64,000 nt of DNA, from assembly GCF_003260195.1 (NCBI RefSeq), contig NZ_QEIH01000009.1, positions 62,001 through 126,000 of the forward strand, in the 5' to 3' direction. This document shows, in pieces, positions 37,020-46,717 of the stretch. The position numbers were made by a program, and so were the translations under genes. Source of the DNA: Lutibacter citreus. GTDB taxonomy: Bacteria > Bacteroidota > Bacteroidia > Flavobacteriales > Flavobacteriaceae. The notes beneath the pieces are model-generated. The model ran no database searches. It saw nothing but the letters and a program-made list of their open reading frames with translations, and had not been told where the DNA came from. Positions within the stretch are counted from its first letter, which is position 1, and every line of letters begins with the position of its first letter.

Positions 37020-38171
37020 ATGAAAAAAGTTGTTTTTATAATAGAATCTTTACAATGCGGAGGAGCTGAAAAAAGTTTAATTACCTTATTAAATTTGCTA
37101 GATTATTCAGTATTTCAAGTGGATTTAATTTTATTTAATTCTGGTGGTGAATTTGAGAAGTTTGTTCCAAAAGAAGTTACAATTATAAATAAACCACTTT
37201 TTAAGAATGTAAATGTTTTTAATAAATTTTATAAAAAAATAGAATTTTGGATTTTAAGAAAATTCACTAAAAATAAGCATACTGCACAAAATTTTTGGAA
37301 TGCATATCAGCACTTAATAAATACACATGCAGTTTACTACGATGTTGCAATTGCGTATAATCAGGGTTTTGCAACCTATTATTTGGCAACTAAAATGTCA
37401 GCATCTAAAAAAATTGCTTGGGTAAATACTGATTATCAAAAAGCGGGTTATAATGCAGCAATTGATTTTCAATTTTACAAAAAGCTAAATACTATTGTTG
37501 CAGTATCTGAAGAATGTAAACAATCTTTAAAAGCTGCATTTAATAACTATAATTTAAATGCTACTATTGAGGTAATTCCTGATATTTTAGATACTACTAC
37601 TATTAAAGAAAAAGCAGGTAGCAAAATTGAAAATTTAAATTTTGATACTAATTTAATAAATATTGTTACTGTTGGAAGGCTGGCAGAGGTAAAAGGGTAC
37701 CAATTAGCTATCAATGCTTGTAAAATTTTAGTGGAAAGAGGATTTTCAATAAAATGGTATGTTATTGGTGAAGGTTCAGAAAGAGAAAAATTAGAAAAGC
37801 ATATTAAAAATAGTAATTTAGAAAACGTATTTAATTTAATTGGCTATAAAGAAAATCCATATCCATATATTAATACTTGTGATATTTATGTGCAAACTTC
37901 TTTATTTGAAGGTTTAGGTTTAACACTAATTGAAGCAAGTATTTTAAATAAACCAATTGTAAGTACAAATTTTCCAACAGCATTTTCAATTTTAGAGCCT
38001 AATAAAACAGGCTTAATTGCAGCAATGGATGCAGTTTCAATTGCAGATGCCATACAAACAATAATTGAAAATGATGATTTAAAAAATAAATTAATAGAGA
38101 ATTTAAAAAAGCAAAAAAATACTAGAAAAGAAGAGTCCATAAGTTTAGTAAATAAATTATTGTTAAGTTAA
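37020..38171 (+). CDS. Family 4 glycosyltransferase
   Basis: The 383-residue protein has a GT-B fold. The N-terminus IIESLQCGGAEKSLITLLN and the C-terminal VGRLAEVKGYQLAI and EGLGLTLIEASILNKPIVSTN are standard GT4 motifs, including the retaining-transferase E-x7-E region. It adds one sugar to the lipid-linked unit on the inner face of the membrane. It starts three bases after the pyruvyltransferase gene. Confidence 0.92.
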   Translation: MKKVVFIIESLQCGGAEKSLITLLNLLDYSVFQVDLILFNSGGEFEKFVPKEVTIINKPLFKNVNVFNKFYKKIEFWILRKFTKNKHTAQNFWNAYQHLINTHAVYYDVAIAYNQGFATYYLATKMSASKKIAWVNTDYQKAGYNAAIDFQFYKKLNTIVAVSEECKQSLKAAFNNYNLNATIEVIPDILDTTTIKEKAGSKIENLNFDTNLINIVTVGRLAEVKGYQLAINACKILVERGFSIKWYVIGEGSEREKLEKHIKNSNLENVFNLIGYKENPYPYINTCDIYVQTSLFEGLGLTLIEASILNKPIVSTNFPTAFSILEPNKTGLIAAMDAVSIADAIQTIIENDDLKNKLIENLKKQKNTRKEESISLVNKLLLS

Positions 38172-38177
38172 TTATAT

Positions 38178-39284
38178 ATGAAACTTCTCTACATTACAAA
38201 TGCAATTAATGGTTCTGGAGGTTTGGAACGTGTATTGGCTGTAAAAGCAAGTTATTTAGTGGATAAGTTTGGCTACGAAGTTCATATTTTAACCTTAAAT
38301 GATGGTGATAAAAAACCATTTTATAATTTTAGCAGTGCATTAAAATTTCATGACATAAAAGTTGGAGGCAACCCAATTAATTATTTTTTAAGCTATAGAA
38401 AAGGAATTAAACAGGTTTTAAAAAATATAAAACCAGCTATTATTTCGGTTTGTGATGATGGTTTAAAAGGGCTGTTGTTTCCAATTATTTTTGGAAAGAA
38501 AATACCTGTTATTTATGAGCGACATGCTTCTTTAGATTTTAATTTTATTTCAGAAACAAACAAATCAGCAAATCAAAAGTTAAAAAATTATTGTGTACAA
38601 TTGGTAATGGTTTGGGGAGCAAAAAAGTTTAATGCTTTTGTAATTCTTACCAATGGGAATAAAAAAGATTGGAATAAAGTTAATTGTACAGTAATTCCAA
38701 ATCCTGCTCCATTTCAAGAATTTGATCAAGATTTTAAAAAACCTAAAAAAAATCTGGTTTTAGCAGTCGGAACCCAAAGTTTTAATAAAGGTTTTGATAG
38801 GTTAATTTCCATTTGGGGAATGATTGTAAAAAAACACCCTGATTGGAGGTTGGAAATTTATGGGAAGCAAAATAAAAAACTTAATTTGCAACAAATAATA
38901 AAGAAACAGGGTTTAAGTAATAGCTTAATCTTAAATGACCCAATTAAAAATATAGCAGATAAATACGCTGAAGCATCTATATTTGTACTACCATCAAGAT
39001 CAGAAGGCTTTGGTATGGTTTTAATAGAAGCAATGAGTTTTGGAGTTCCCTGTGTGGCATTTGATTGCCCACATGGACCGGCAGATATAATAAAAAATAA
39101 TGAGGATGGTTATGTAGTTGATAATGGAAATATAGAAGAATTTGCAGAAAAGTTAGCTGATATCATAGAAAATCAAGAAAAAAGAGAGCAAATGAGTGAG
39201 GAGGCAAAAATAAATGTAAAACGTTATGCCCCAGAAAAAATAATCCCAATTTGGGATACCTTATTTAAAAGCTTAATAAAGTAG
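38178..39284 (+). CDS. Family 4 glycosyltransferase
   Basis: The 368-residue GT4 protein has ITNAINGSGGLERVL, AVGTQSFNKGFDRLI and SEGFGMVLIEAMSFGVPCVA, then DCPHGPADII. The neighbour at 39286 has the same length and the same DCPHGP signature, so the two appear to be tandem paralogues that have diverged in donor or acceptor use. Confidence 0.92.
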   Translation: MKLLYITNAINGSGGLERVLAVKASYLVDKFGYEVHILTLNDGDKKPFYNFSSALKFHDIKVGGNPINYFLSYRKGIKQVLKNIKPAIISVCDDGLKGLLFPIIFGKKIPVIYERHASLDFNFISETNKSANQKLKNYCVQLVMVWGAKKFNAFVILTNGNKKDWNKVNCTVIPNPAPFQEFDQDFKKPKKNLVLAVGTQSFNKGFDRLISIWGMIVKKHPDWRLEIYGKQNKKLNLQQIIKKQGLSNSLILNDPIKNIADKYAEASIFVLPSRSEGFGMVLIEAMSFGVPCVAFDCPHGPADIIKNNEDGYVVDNGNIEEFAEKLADIIENQEKREQMSEEAKINVKRYAPEKIIPIWDTLFKSLIK

Positions 39285-39285
39285 C

Positions 39286-40392
39286 ATGAAAATAGTTTAT
39301 AGTACAGATCAAGTATATCTTCATGGAGGTATTGAAAAGGTATTGGCTCAAAAGTTAAACTATTTGGTTCAGATTCCAGATTATGAAGTTCATTTAATTA
39401 CAACTGAGCAAAAAGGTAAAGCGTTTTGTTATACAATTTCAGATAAAGTAATTCACCATGATTTGGATATTAATTATGTAAGGACAAAAAGTTATTTTAA
39501 TCCAACTAACCTTAACAAAGTTCCGAAACATCTGAAAAGATTAAAAAACAAGTTAAGTGAAATTAATCCGGATGTGTTAATTGTTTGTAATTATGCTTTT
39601 GATTTTTATTTTATTCCTTTTATAAGTGGTAACATAAAAACAATAAAAGAGTTTCATGCTTCTAGGTATTATTATGTAAAGCACTTGCCAAAAGCTAGTT
39701 TTTTAAAAAAAATAATGCACACAATTAATACTACTATTGAAAAAAAATACACACATGTAGTTGTATTAAATCCTGATGAGCAAAAATATTATAAATCTAA
39801 TAATGTAGTGGTAATTCCCAATGCCATTAAATTGGAAGTTAAAGGAAATAATGTAAAACGAAACCATACTATTATTGCAGCAGGTAGAATTGCTGAAGTA
39901 AAACAATTTGATCATTTAATAAAAACTTGGGGTTTAATTGTGGACAGGTTTCCAGATTGGGAAGTTTATATTTATGGAGAAGGAAATAAGTTATTATTGG
40001 ATACATTAAATAATTTAATTAAAGAATTATCCGTTTCAAACATACAATTTAAAGGAGCTACCAGTAAACTAGAAGAAAAAATGCAAGAAGCATCTATTTA
40101 CGCACTAACCTCTGAAACGGAATGTTTTCCTATGGTGTTGTTGGAATCTTTATCTTGTGGTTTGCCTATTGTTTCGTATGATTGTCCACATGGCCCAAGA
40201 AATATTATAACAAATGGGGAGGATGGTATTTTAGTGAAACACAATAAAATAGAAGCTTTTTCGGTTGAGATAGCTACCTTAATTGAAAATCCAGAGAAAA
40301 GAAAATTAATGAGGCAAGCTGCATTAAAAAATATAGAGCGTTTTAACGAAAATAAAGTGATGGAAAAATGGTTAAACCTTTTTAAAGAATAA
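39286..40392 (+). CDS. Family 4 glycosyltransferase, paralogue of the upstream gene
   Basis: The 368-residue GT4 protein has YLHGGIEKVLAQKLNYL, AAGRIAEVKQFDHLI and TECFPMVLLESLSCGLPIVS with DCPHGPRNII. It is separated from its paralogue by one base. Specificity is not known. Confidence 0.92.
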   Translation: MKIVYSTDQVYLHGGIEKVLAQKLNYLVQIPDYEVHLITTEQKGKAFCYTISDKVIHHDLDINYVRTKSYFNPTNLNKVPKHLKRLKNKLSEINPDVLIVCNYAFDFYFIPFISGNIKTIKEFHASRYYYVKHLPKASFLKKIMHTINTTIEKKYTHVVVLNPDEQKYYKSNNVVVIPNAIKLEVKGNNVKRNHTIIAAGRIAEVKQFDHLIKTWGLIVDRFPDWEVYIYGEGNKLLLDTLNNLIKELSVSNIQFKGATSKLEEKMQEASIYALTSETECFPMVLLESLSCGLPIVSYDCPHGPRNIITNGEDGILVKHNKIEAFSVEIATLIENPEKRKLMRQAALKNIERFNENKVMEKWLNLFKE

Positions 40393-40397
40393 ATTCA

Positions 40398-41483
40398 ATG
40401 ATTTTTAATTCCATTATACCATTACCTTTTTATACACCACTATTTTATAATGCGTTATTAATAATAATAGTAGTAGCATTTATAAAACTACAAACCAATG
40501 GTTATGTTATTTATAATAATAAAAAAAAGGAAATAGCCTCATTAATTTTATTAATTGTGGTATTATTTTATATGGGCTTACGTCCCATAAGTTTCGTGTT
40601 TGGAGATATGGGGATTTACGCAAAATACTTTAAGGAGTTTGCAAATGGGGCTGAAATAACAAACAATAAAGATTATTTATGGCGCTTATTTATGAAGTTT
40701 TGTAGTGGTATTATGTCTGCTCAAATCTTTTTTTTACTATGTGCCATATTGTATATTGTACCATTATACAGTGCTGTTAAAAAATGGTTTGGAGCAGATA
40801 GGTATTTTATCTTTTTAATGCTAATAGCTTCTTTTTCTTTTTGGCCTTATGGAACAAACGGAATACGTAATGGGATTGCAACGTCATTTATTATTTATGG
40901 GTTAGCTTCCAAAAATAATTTGGTTAAATATGGGCTATTTCTAATAGCTTATTTTATTCATGGGAGTGTAATTATGCCAATTGCAGCCTACATTTTAACG
41001 CTTTTTTATAAAAATCCACGCCATTATTTAATCGGTTGGTTATTTGCAATACCATTATCCTTGGTTTTGGGTGGTTTTTGGGAAAATTTATTTGCCTCAG
41101 TTGGTTTTGGAGGTGAACGCTTAAAATATTTAGGAGATGCAATAGATAAATCGCAATTTTCAAGAACTGGTTTTAGATGGGATTTCTTATTATATAGTGC
41201 AGCTGCTGTTTATGCTGGGTATTATTTTATTATTAAAAGAAATTTTAATGATAAAGTATATATACAGTTATTTAATATTTACCTTACAGCCAATGCTTTT
41301 TGGATTTTGGTAATACGTTCAAGTTTTTCAAATAGGTTTGCGTATTTATCTTGGTTTTTAATGGCTGTAATTATTTTTTACCCATTTTTTAAACAACAGT
41401 TTTTTATAAAGCAGCAAAAAGTATTGGCATATACCGTATTGTTGTATTATGGATTTACGTATTTTATGTTTATTATACTATAA
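40398..41483 (+). CDS. EpsG-family polysaccharide polymerase (Wzy-like)
   Basis: The 361-residue protein has about 10-11 membrane helices and the EpsG family pattern: YMGLRP early, NGIRNGIATSFIIYGL, FIHGSVIMPIA and a late SNRFAYLSWFL. EpsG-type proteins are thought to link repeat units in the periplasm, like Wzy. It lies five bases after the glycosyltransferase gene. It is the first of two polymerase candidates in the locus. Confidence 0.8.
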   Translation: MIFNSIIPLPFYTPLFYNALLIIIVVAFIKLQTNGYVIYNNKKKEIASLILLIVVLFYMGLRPISFVFGDMGIYAKYFKEFANGAEITNNKDYLWRLFMKFCSGIMSAQIFFLLCAILYIVPLYSAVKKWFGADRYFIFLMLIASFSFWPYGTNGIRNGIATSFIIYGLASKNNLVKYGLFLIAYFIHGSVIMPIAAYILTLFYKNPRHYLIGWLFAIPLSLVLGGFWENLFASVGFGGERLKYLGDAIDKSQFSRTGFRWDFLLYSAAAVYAGYYFIIKRNFNDKVYIQLFNIYLTANAFWILVIRSSFSNRFAYLSWFLMAVIIFYPFFKQQFFIKQQKVLAYTVLLYYGFTYFMFIIL

Positions 41484-41487
41484 TTAA

Positions 41488-42363
41488 ATGAAAAAAATAA
41501 CAGTATTTACTCCAACATATAACCGAGCTTTCTGTTTAGGGCAATTATATGATAGTTTATTAAGGCAAGCAACCAGAGATTTTTGTTGGCTTATTATAGA
41601 TGATGGCTCTACAGACACTACTAAAGAACTTGTAGCGTCTTGGATTGCTCAAAATGAAATTGAAATAACATATATATATCAAAGTAATTTAGGAATGCAT
41701 GGAGCTTATAATACTGCTTATGCTACTATTAATACAGAATTAAATGTTTGTATAGATTCTGATGATTATTTAACAGATAACGCAATTGAAAAAATTGTAG
41801 GATTTTGGGAGTTATATGGAAATGATAAATATGCTGGTATTGTAGGTTTAGATGTTTTAAATGATGGGGCAATACTAGGAAAAAGAATGCCGGTAGGTTT
41901 AAAAAATGCTTCACTGGAAGATTTATATTATAAATACCATATAACCGGAGATAAGAAATTGGTATTTAGAACAGAAATTGTAAAAAAATATCCTAAGTAT
42001 CCTATTTTTGAAGGTGAAAGTTTTGTGCCTTTAGGATCGTTATATTTGCAAATTGATAAAGAGTATACGTTACTTTGTTTAAATGAAGCTTTATGTGTGG
42101 TGGAATATTTAGAAGATGGTTCAACTAGAAATATATTTAGGCAATATATGAAGCATCCTAAAGGTTTTAGATATTCAAGGGTTATTGAATTAAAGTATTC
42201 TAAGTATTTTAAAGTTAGGTTTAAAGCATTGATTCATTACATCTCAAGTAGTATTATAATTAAAGAATATAATTTTTTTAAGAATAATAATTTTTTATTA
42301 ACAATGCTCGCACTTCCATTCGGGGTTTTATTAAATTATTATATAAGGTATCGTAACCGATAA
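41488..42363 (+). CDS. Family 2 glycosyltransferase
   Basis: The 291-residue protein has VFTPTYNRAFCLGQLYDSL, IIDDGSTD and CIDSDDYLTDNA, the GT2 catalytic core, followed by a C-terminal amphipathic helix and a hydrophobic end (LLTMLALPFGVLLNYYI) that may hold it at the membrane. Its sequence is distinct from the pair at 33207 and 34090. Confidence 0.9.
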   Translation: MKKITVFTPTYNRAFCLGQLYDSLLRQATRDFCWLIIDDGSTDTTKELVASWIAQNEIEITYIYQSNLGMHGAYNTAYATINTELNVCIDSDDYLTDNAIEKIVGFWELYGNDKYAGIVGLDVLNDGAILGKRMPVGLKNASLEDLYYKYHITGDKKLVFRTEIVKKYPKYPIFEGESFVPLGSLYLQIDKEYTLLCLNEALCVVEYLEDGSTRNIFRQYMKHPKGFRYSRVIELKYSKYFKVRFKALIHYISSSIIIKEYNFFKNNNFLLTMLALPFGVLLNYYIRYRNR

Positions 42364-42380
42364 AATTAACGAAAAGTTTT

Positions 42381-44324
42381 ATGTGTGGAATAGTAGGTTT
42401 TTTAGCAAATGGAACACTTAATTATAAAAGTATACTTAGTTCCATGGTAACTGAAATTAAACATCGTGGTCCTGATAGTAAAGGGATTTGGTTTAATAAT
42501 AGTTGCAATATTGGATTAGGCCATGCAAGATTATCTATTATAGATTTAACGGAGAATGGAAGCCAGCCAATGCATTCAGATTCTGAAAGGTATACCATTA
42601 TTTTTAATGGGGAAATTTATAATCATTTAGCAATTAGAAAAGAATTAGAACTTAATACAAGCATTAGCTGGAAAGGAACATCAGACACTGAGACTTTATT
42701 AAAAGCAATTGAAATTTGGGGGTTAGATAAAACTATTGAAAATTGTATTGGTATGTTTGCCTTTGCACTTTGGGATGCTACTGAAGAGAATTTAACACTC
42801 GTTAGGGATAGAATGGGTGAGAAACCTATATATTATGGCTGGGTAAATGGAAATTTTGTTTTTGCATCGGAACTTAAACCTATTCAATCATTCCCGCTTT
42901 TTAATAATGCTATTAATAGAAATGCTTTAGCGCTGTTTTTAAAACATTGTGCAATTCCTGAACCCTATTCAATTTATGAAAATATTTTTAAGCTTGAAGC
43001 TGGCTTTACATTAACTATTAATGCAAAAACTAAGAAAATAAATAAAAGCCAATATTGGTCAATTGAAGATTTGGCTAATAGCAACAATCAACCATCATTT
43101 AAAGGCTCAAGTAAACAGGCTGTTGAAAACTTAGAAGAGTTGCTTTTAAATGCAATAAGTCTTCAAATGCAAGCAGACGTGCCGTTAGGAGCTTTTTTGT
43201 CTGGTGGTGTAGATTCAAGTGTAGTTGTAGCATTAATGCAAAAGCAATCTGATAAAAAAGTAAATACTTTTTCAATTGGTTTTAATCAAAAGGAGTATAA
43301 TGAAGCTGAACATGCAAAGAAAGTGGCAAACCATATAGGTACAGACCATCATGAAGCTTATATTACAAGTAAAGAAGTATTAGATATTGTACCTTTATTA
43401 CCTAAAATTTATACAGAACCTTTTTCTGAAGCATCTCAAATCCCTACTTATTTAGTGTCAAAAATGGCTAAAAATAAAGTTACTGTTAGTTTGTCTGGTG
43501 ATGGTGGAGATGAATTGTTTTGCGGATATAGCAGGTATCAATTAGCAAGTAAATCTTGGAATAGTTCATCTAAAATTCCTTATTTTCTTAGACAGGGTAT
43601 GTTTAAAGGAATAACAAACTTACCAATAGGTTTTTTAGAGTTATTGGTAAAACCATTAAAAGGTAAAGTTGATAAGAATGCTAAAGAAATAAATTTTGTA
43701 GATAAAATTTTAAAAGCTGCGCCTTTATTAAATATCAATAATAGAAACGAGTTTTATCAAAAAGGTTTTATGACTCATAATTTAAATGCAACCGATTGGG
43801 TTTTAGGAAGTGAAGCGTCTGAAACTTTATTTCAAAAGAACAATTTAAAATTAGATTCTTTTTTTGCTGAAATGATGGCGGTAGATTTAATGACGTATTT
43901 ACCTAATAATAATTTAACCAAAGTAGATAGAGCGGGAATGTCAAATTCATTAGAAACAAGGGTGCCTTTGCTAGATCATAGAATTGTAGAATTTGCAATG
44001 TCTTTACCAATAGAGTATAAATTACGTAATGGAATAGATAAATGGGTGCTGAGAGAAGTATTATATAAATATGTGCCAAAACAATTAATAGAACGTCCAA
44101 AAATGGGGTTTGGAGTACCGTTAGGAGAATGGTTAAGAGGGCCTCTAAAAGAATGGTGTGAAAACTTATTAGATGAAAAACGATTAAAAGAAGAGGGTTT
44201 TTTTAACGCCCAAATTATTCGTTCAAAATGGAAGGAACATTTGTCTAGAAAAAGAAATTGGGAGGTACAATTGTGGGATGTAATAGTTTTTCAAGACTGG
44301 TTGGATAATCAGAAGGATAATTAA
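42381..44324 (+). CDS. Asparagine synthase-like amidotransferase
   Basis: The 647-residue protein starts MCGIVGF, giving the N-terminal nucleophile Cys2 of class II glutamine amidotransferases, with RGPDSKG and FNGEIYNH. The C-terminal synthetase half has the ATP pyrophosphatase loop SGGVDSSVV and LSGDGGDELFCGY. General asparagine synthases share this form, but in polysaccharide loci the family includes WbpS-type enzymes that convert the carboxyl group of a uronic acid to an amide. The WbpO and WbpP homologues in this locus favour amidation of GalNAcA. The acceptor is inferred only. Confidence 0.85.
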   Translation: MCGIVGFLANGTLNYKSILSSMVTEIKHRGPDSKGIWFNNSCNIGLGHARLSIIDLTENGSQPMHSDSERYTIIFNGEIYNHLAIRKELELNTSISWKGTSDTETLLKAIEIWGLDKTIENCIGMFAFALWDATEENLTLVRDRMGEKPIYYGWVNGNFVFASELKPIQSFPLFNNAINRNALALFLKHCAIPEPYSIYENIFKLEAGFTLTINAKTKKINKSQYWSIEDLANSNNQPSFKGSSKQAVENLEELLLNAISLQMQADVPLGAFLSGGVDSSVVVALMQKQSDKKVNTFSIGFNQKEYNEAEHAKKVANHIGTDHHEAYITSKEVLDIVPLLPKIYTEPFSEASQIPTYLVSKMAKNKVTVSLSGDGGDELFCGYSRYQLASKSWNSSSKIPYFLRQGMFKGITNLPIGFLELLVKPLKGKVDKNAKEINFVDKILKAAPLLNINNRNEFYQKGFMTHNLNATDWVLGSEASETLFQKNNLKLDSFFAEMMAVDLMTYLPNNNLTKVDRAGMSNSLETRVPLLDHRIVEFAMSLPIEYKLRNGIDKWVLREVLYKYVPKQLIERPKMGFGVPLGEWLRGPLKEWCENLLDEKRLKEEGFFNAQIIRSKWKEHLSRKRNWEVQLWDVIVFQDWLDNQKDN

Positions 44325-44340
44325 TTAAAATTTAATTAAG

Positions 44341-45435
44341 ATGAAGATTTTACGTGTTATAAACTCACTTCATATTGGTGGTGCAGAAAGATCAATTGTA
44401 GGGAATGTTCCCTTACATATTAAGAATGGTTATGCTACCGATGTGCTTTTATTAAATGGGGAAGACACGTTTTTTTTAAAAGAATTAAAAGAACAAAATG
44501 TACCTGTTATTTCTTTAGGTAAAAGTAATATGTTATTCAATCCCTTTTTTATTTTAAAAATTAGCCGAATAATTAATAATTATGATATTGTACATGCACA
44601 TTTATTTCCTTCATTTTACATAGTAGCATTTGCTAAAATATTTAGAAATTCTAAAACTAAATTAGTTTTTACAGAACATAGTACAAGCAATAATAGAAGA
44701 GGAAAATTCATTTTTAAATGGATTGAAAGGTTTATATATAATCAATATGATAAAATAATAGCAATAACTCCTGAGGCAAATATCAATCTTAAACAGCACT
44801 TAAGGGGCAATGAAAATATAACAGTTATATACAATGGTGTAGATTTGGTCAAAATTCGAAATGAAAAGAATCAAAATAGGGAATCTTTTAATTTAAATGT
44901 TAAGCTTAAAGATAAAACAATAATTACTCAAATAGCAAGCTTTAGAAGTCAAAAAGACCAAGATACATTAATTAGATCTTTAGCTTTATTACCAGAAAAT
45001 TTTCATGTTTTATTTGTGGGAGATGGTGCAAGAATGTCAATTTGTAAAGAATTAACTGAAAAATTGGGTGTTGCGGATCAAGTTAGTTTTTTAGGCCTAC
45101 AAAACAATGTGGGCGCTATTTTAAATAAATCTAGTATTGTTGTAATGTCAAGTAATTATGAAGGGTTTGGGAGAGCTGCTATTGAAGGTATGGCAGCAGG
45201 GAAGCCTGTAATAGCATCAAATGTTCCAGGGCTATCTAAAATTGTTGAAGGTGCAGGGTTATTATTTGAGCCAAGAGATGAGAAAATGTTGTCTAATTTG
45301 ATTTTAAAACTTTCAAATGATAGTAATTTTTATAATCAAACAGTTAAAAAATGTTTAAACAGAGCAGAAGAGTTTGATATTAGTAAAATGGTTAAAGAGT
45401 ACGAAGATGTTTATGATAATCTATTTAATTCATAA
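44341..45435 (+). CDS. Family 4 glycosyltransferase
   Basis: The 364-residue protein has VINSLHIGGAERSIVGN, IASFRSQKDQDTLI and NYEGFGRAAIEGMAAGKPVIAS, matching GT4 enzymes. It follows the amidotransferase by 16 bases. Donor sugar unknown. Confidence 0.9.
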   Translation: MKILRVINSLHIGGAERSIVGNVPLHIKNGYATDVLLLNGEDTFFLKELKEQNVPVISLGKSNMLFNPFFILKISRIINNYDIVHAHLFPSFYIVAFAKIFRNSKTKLVFTEHSTSNNRRGKFIFKWIERFIYNQYDKIIAITPEANINLKQHLRGNENITVIYNGVDLVKIRNEKNQNRESFNLNVKLKDKTIITQIASFRSQKDQDTLIRSLALLPENFHVLFVGDGARMSICKELTEKLGVADQVSFLGLQNNVGAILNKSSIVVMSSNYEGFGRAAIEGMAAGKPVIASNVPGLSKIVEGAGLLFEPRDEKMLSNLILKLSNDSNFYNQTVKKCLNRAEEFDISKMVKEYEDVYDNLFNS

Positions 45436-45472
45436 ATAAACAGAAACAATTTTAATATATAATTTAAAACCA

Positions 45473-46717
45473 TTGAATAACAAAAAAATATACCATTTCA
45501 TAGAAAACACCCTTTCATTGTTTTCCGTTAAAGCAATTGATTTGGTAATAGCTATTTTTTTAATACCCTATTTAATATTAAAAGTAGGGATTGAAAACTA
45601 TGGGGTATATGCTTTTGCTATAGCATTAGTGTTCTTTTTTATGAACATTTCTAATTATGGGTTTAATTTAGTTGCGGTTAGAGAGTTGGCAAAACCTGAA
45701 GATAAAAGAAGTTATAATAGTGTTTTTAATGAAGTTTTTTCAGTAAAATTATTCATAATTGTATTTTTATTACTGCTTCTGGTAATACTAAATTTTATAG
45801 TACCTAGTTTTAGATCACATAGTTTATTATACGTGTTCGCGTCTTTTTTATTATTAAGTGATTTGTTTTCTTTACGTTGGTTTTTTATTGGTGTTGAAAA
45901 AATGAAGTTTTTGCCTATAATAAGTTTGGTAGCTACGCTTATTTATGCACTACTTGTAATTTTATTTATAAATGAACCAAAAGATTATATTTATATTATT
46001 TTATTTGAGGCTATAGGATTATTAGTTGCCGGAGGGATAAGTTTTTTTTATGTGATACAAGAGTATGAGTTATCAATTAAAATACTTTCGTTTAAAAAAG
46101 TAAGTGCTTATTTATATAATAATTTTAGTTCATTTATTAACTTATTTGTGCCGTCTGTACTTTCTAATTTAGCTGTTTTATTAGTAGGTATGTTTAGTAT
46201 TCCAATACACGTAAGTTATATGCAATTAGGGGTGAAGTTTTCTAATGCTTTTTCAACAGTGAATTCAATTGTTACAAAAGTTTTTTATCCAATTGTAAAT
46301 AGAGATTCTAAGGTGCGGAAAATATCTGTTAGAACCTTATTAATAATGGGAGTGTTGTTTTCAGTTGTTATGTTTTTTAGTGCAGATTTGTTGGTGAAAC
46401 CTTGGTTGAAATTAGACAATGAAGAATCTATTAATCAAGTAACTTTTATTATTAAAATAATGAGTCCCACACCTTTGTTAATGTCAATAATTTCAGCATA
46501 CGGAGTAAATGGTTTATTAGTGCTTGGTAAGGATAAATTATTTGGGTTTATAACAATAAGTTCGGTATTAGTTGGTTTGTTAATTGGAGCATTAGGGTTT
46601 ATAAATTACGGTTATTTAGGAGCTGCAATTTTCTTAATAGCAGCAAGATTTGTATATGCATTATTGTCGTTTTGGTTATTTACTAAAAAAACTGCGCATT
46701 CAACTTTAAAAAAATGA
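45473..46717 (+). CDS. Wzx-type polysaccharide flippase 2
   Basis: The 414-residue protein has 12 or so membrane helices and KAIDLVIAIFLIPYLILKVG followed by ENYGVYAFA, a Wzx/RfbX-type opening. The start is TTG at 45473 directly before NNKKIYHFIEN. It overlaps the next gene by four bases. It is not closely similar to the flippase at 28476, so the locus may assemble two glycans or have gained a second set. Confidence 0.85.
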   Translation: MNNKKIYHFIENTLSLFSVKAIDLVIAIFLIPYLILKVGIENYGVYAFAIALVFFFMNISNYGFNLVAVRELAKPEDKRSYNSVFNEVFSVKLFIIVFLLLLLVILNFIVPSFRSHSLLYVFASFLLLSDLFSLRWFFIGVEKMKFLPIISLVATLIYALLVILFINEPKDYIYIILFEAIGLLVAGGISFFYVIQEYELSIKILSFKKVSAYLYNNFSSFINLFVPSVLSNLAVLLVGMFSIPIHVSYMQLGVKFSNAFSTVNSIVTKVFYPIVNRDSKVRKISVRTLLIMGVLFSVVMFFSADLLVKPWLKLDNEESINQVTFIIKIMSPTPLLMSIISAYGVNGLLVLGKDKLFGFITISSVLVGLLIGALGFINYGYLGAAIFLIAARFVYALLSFWLFTKKTAHSTLKK

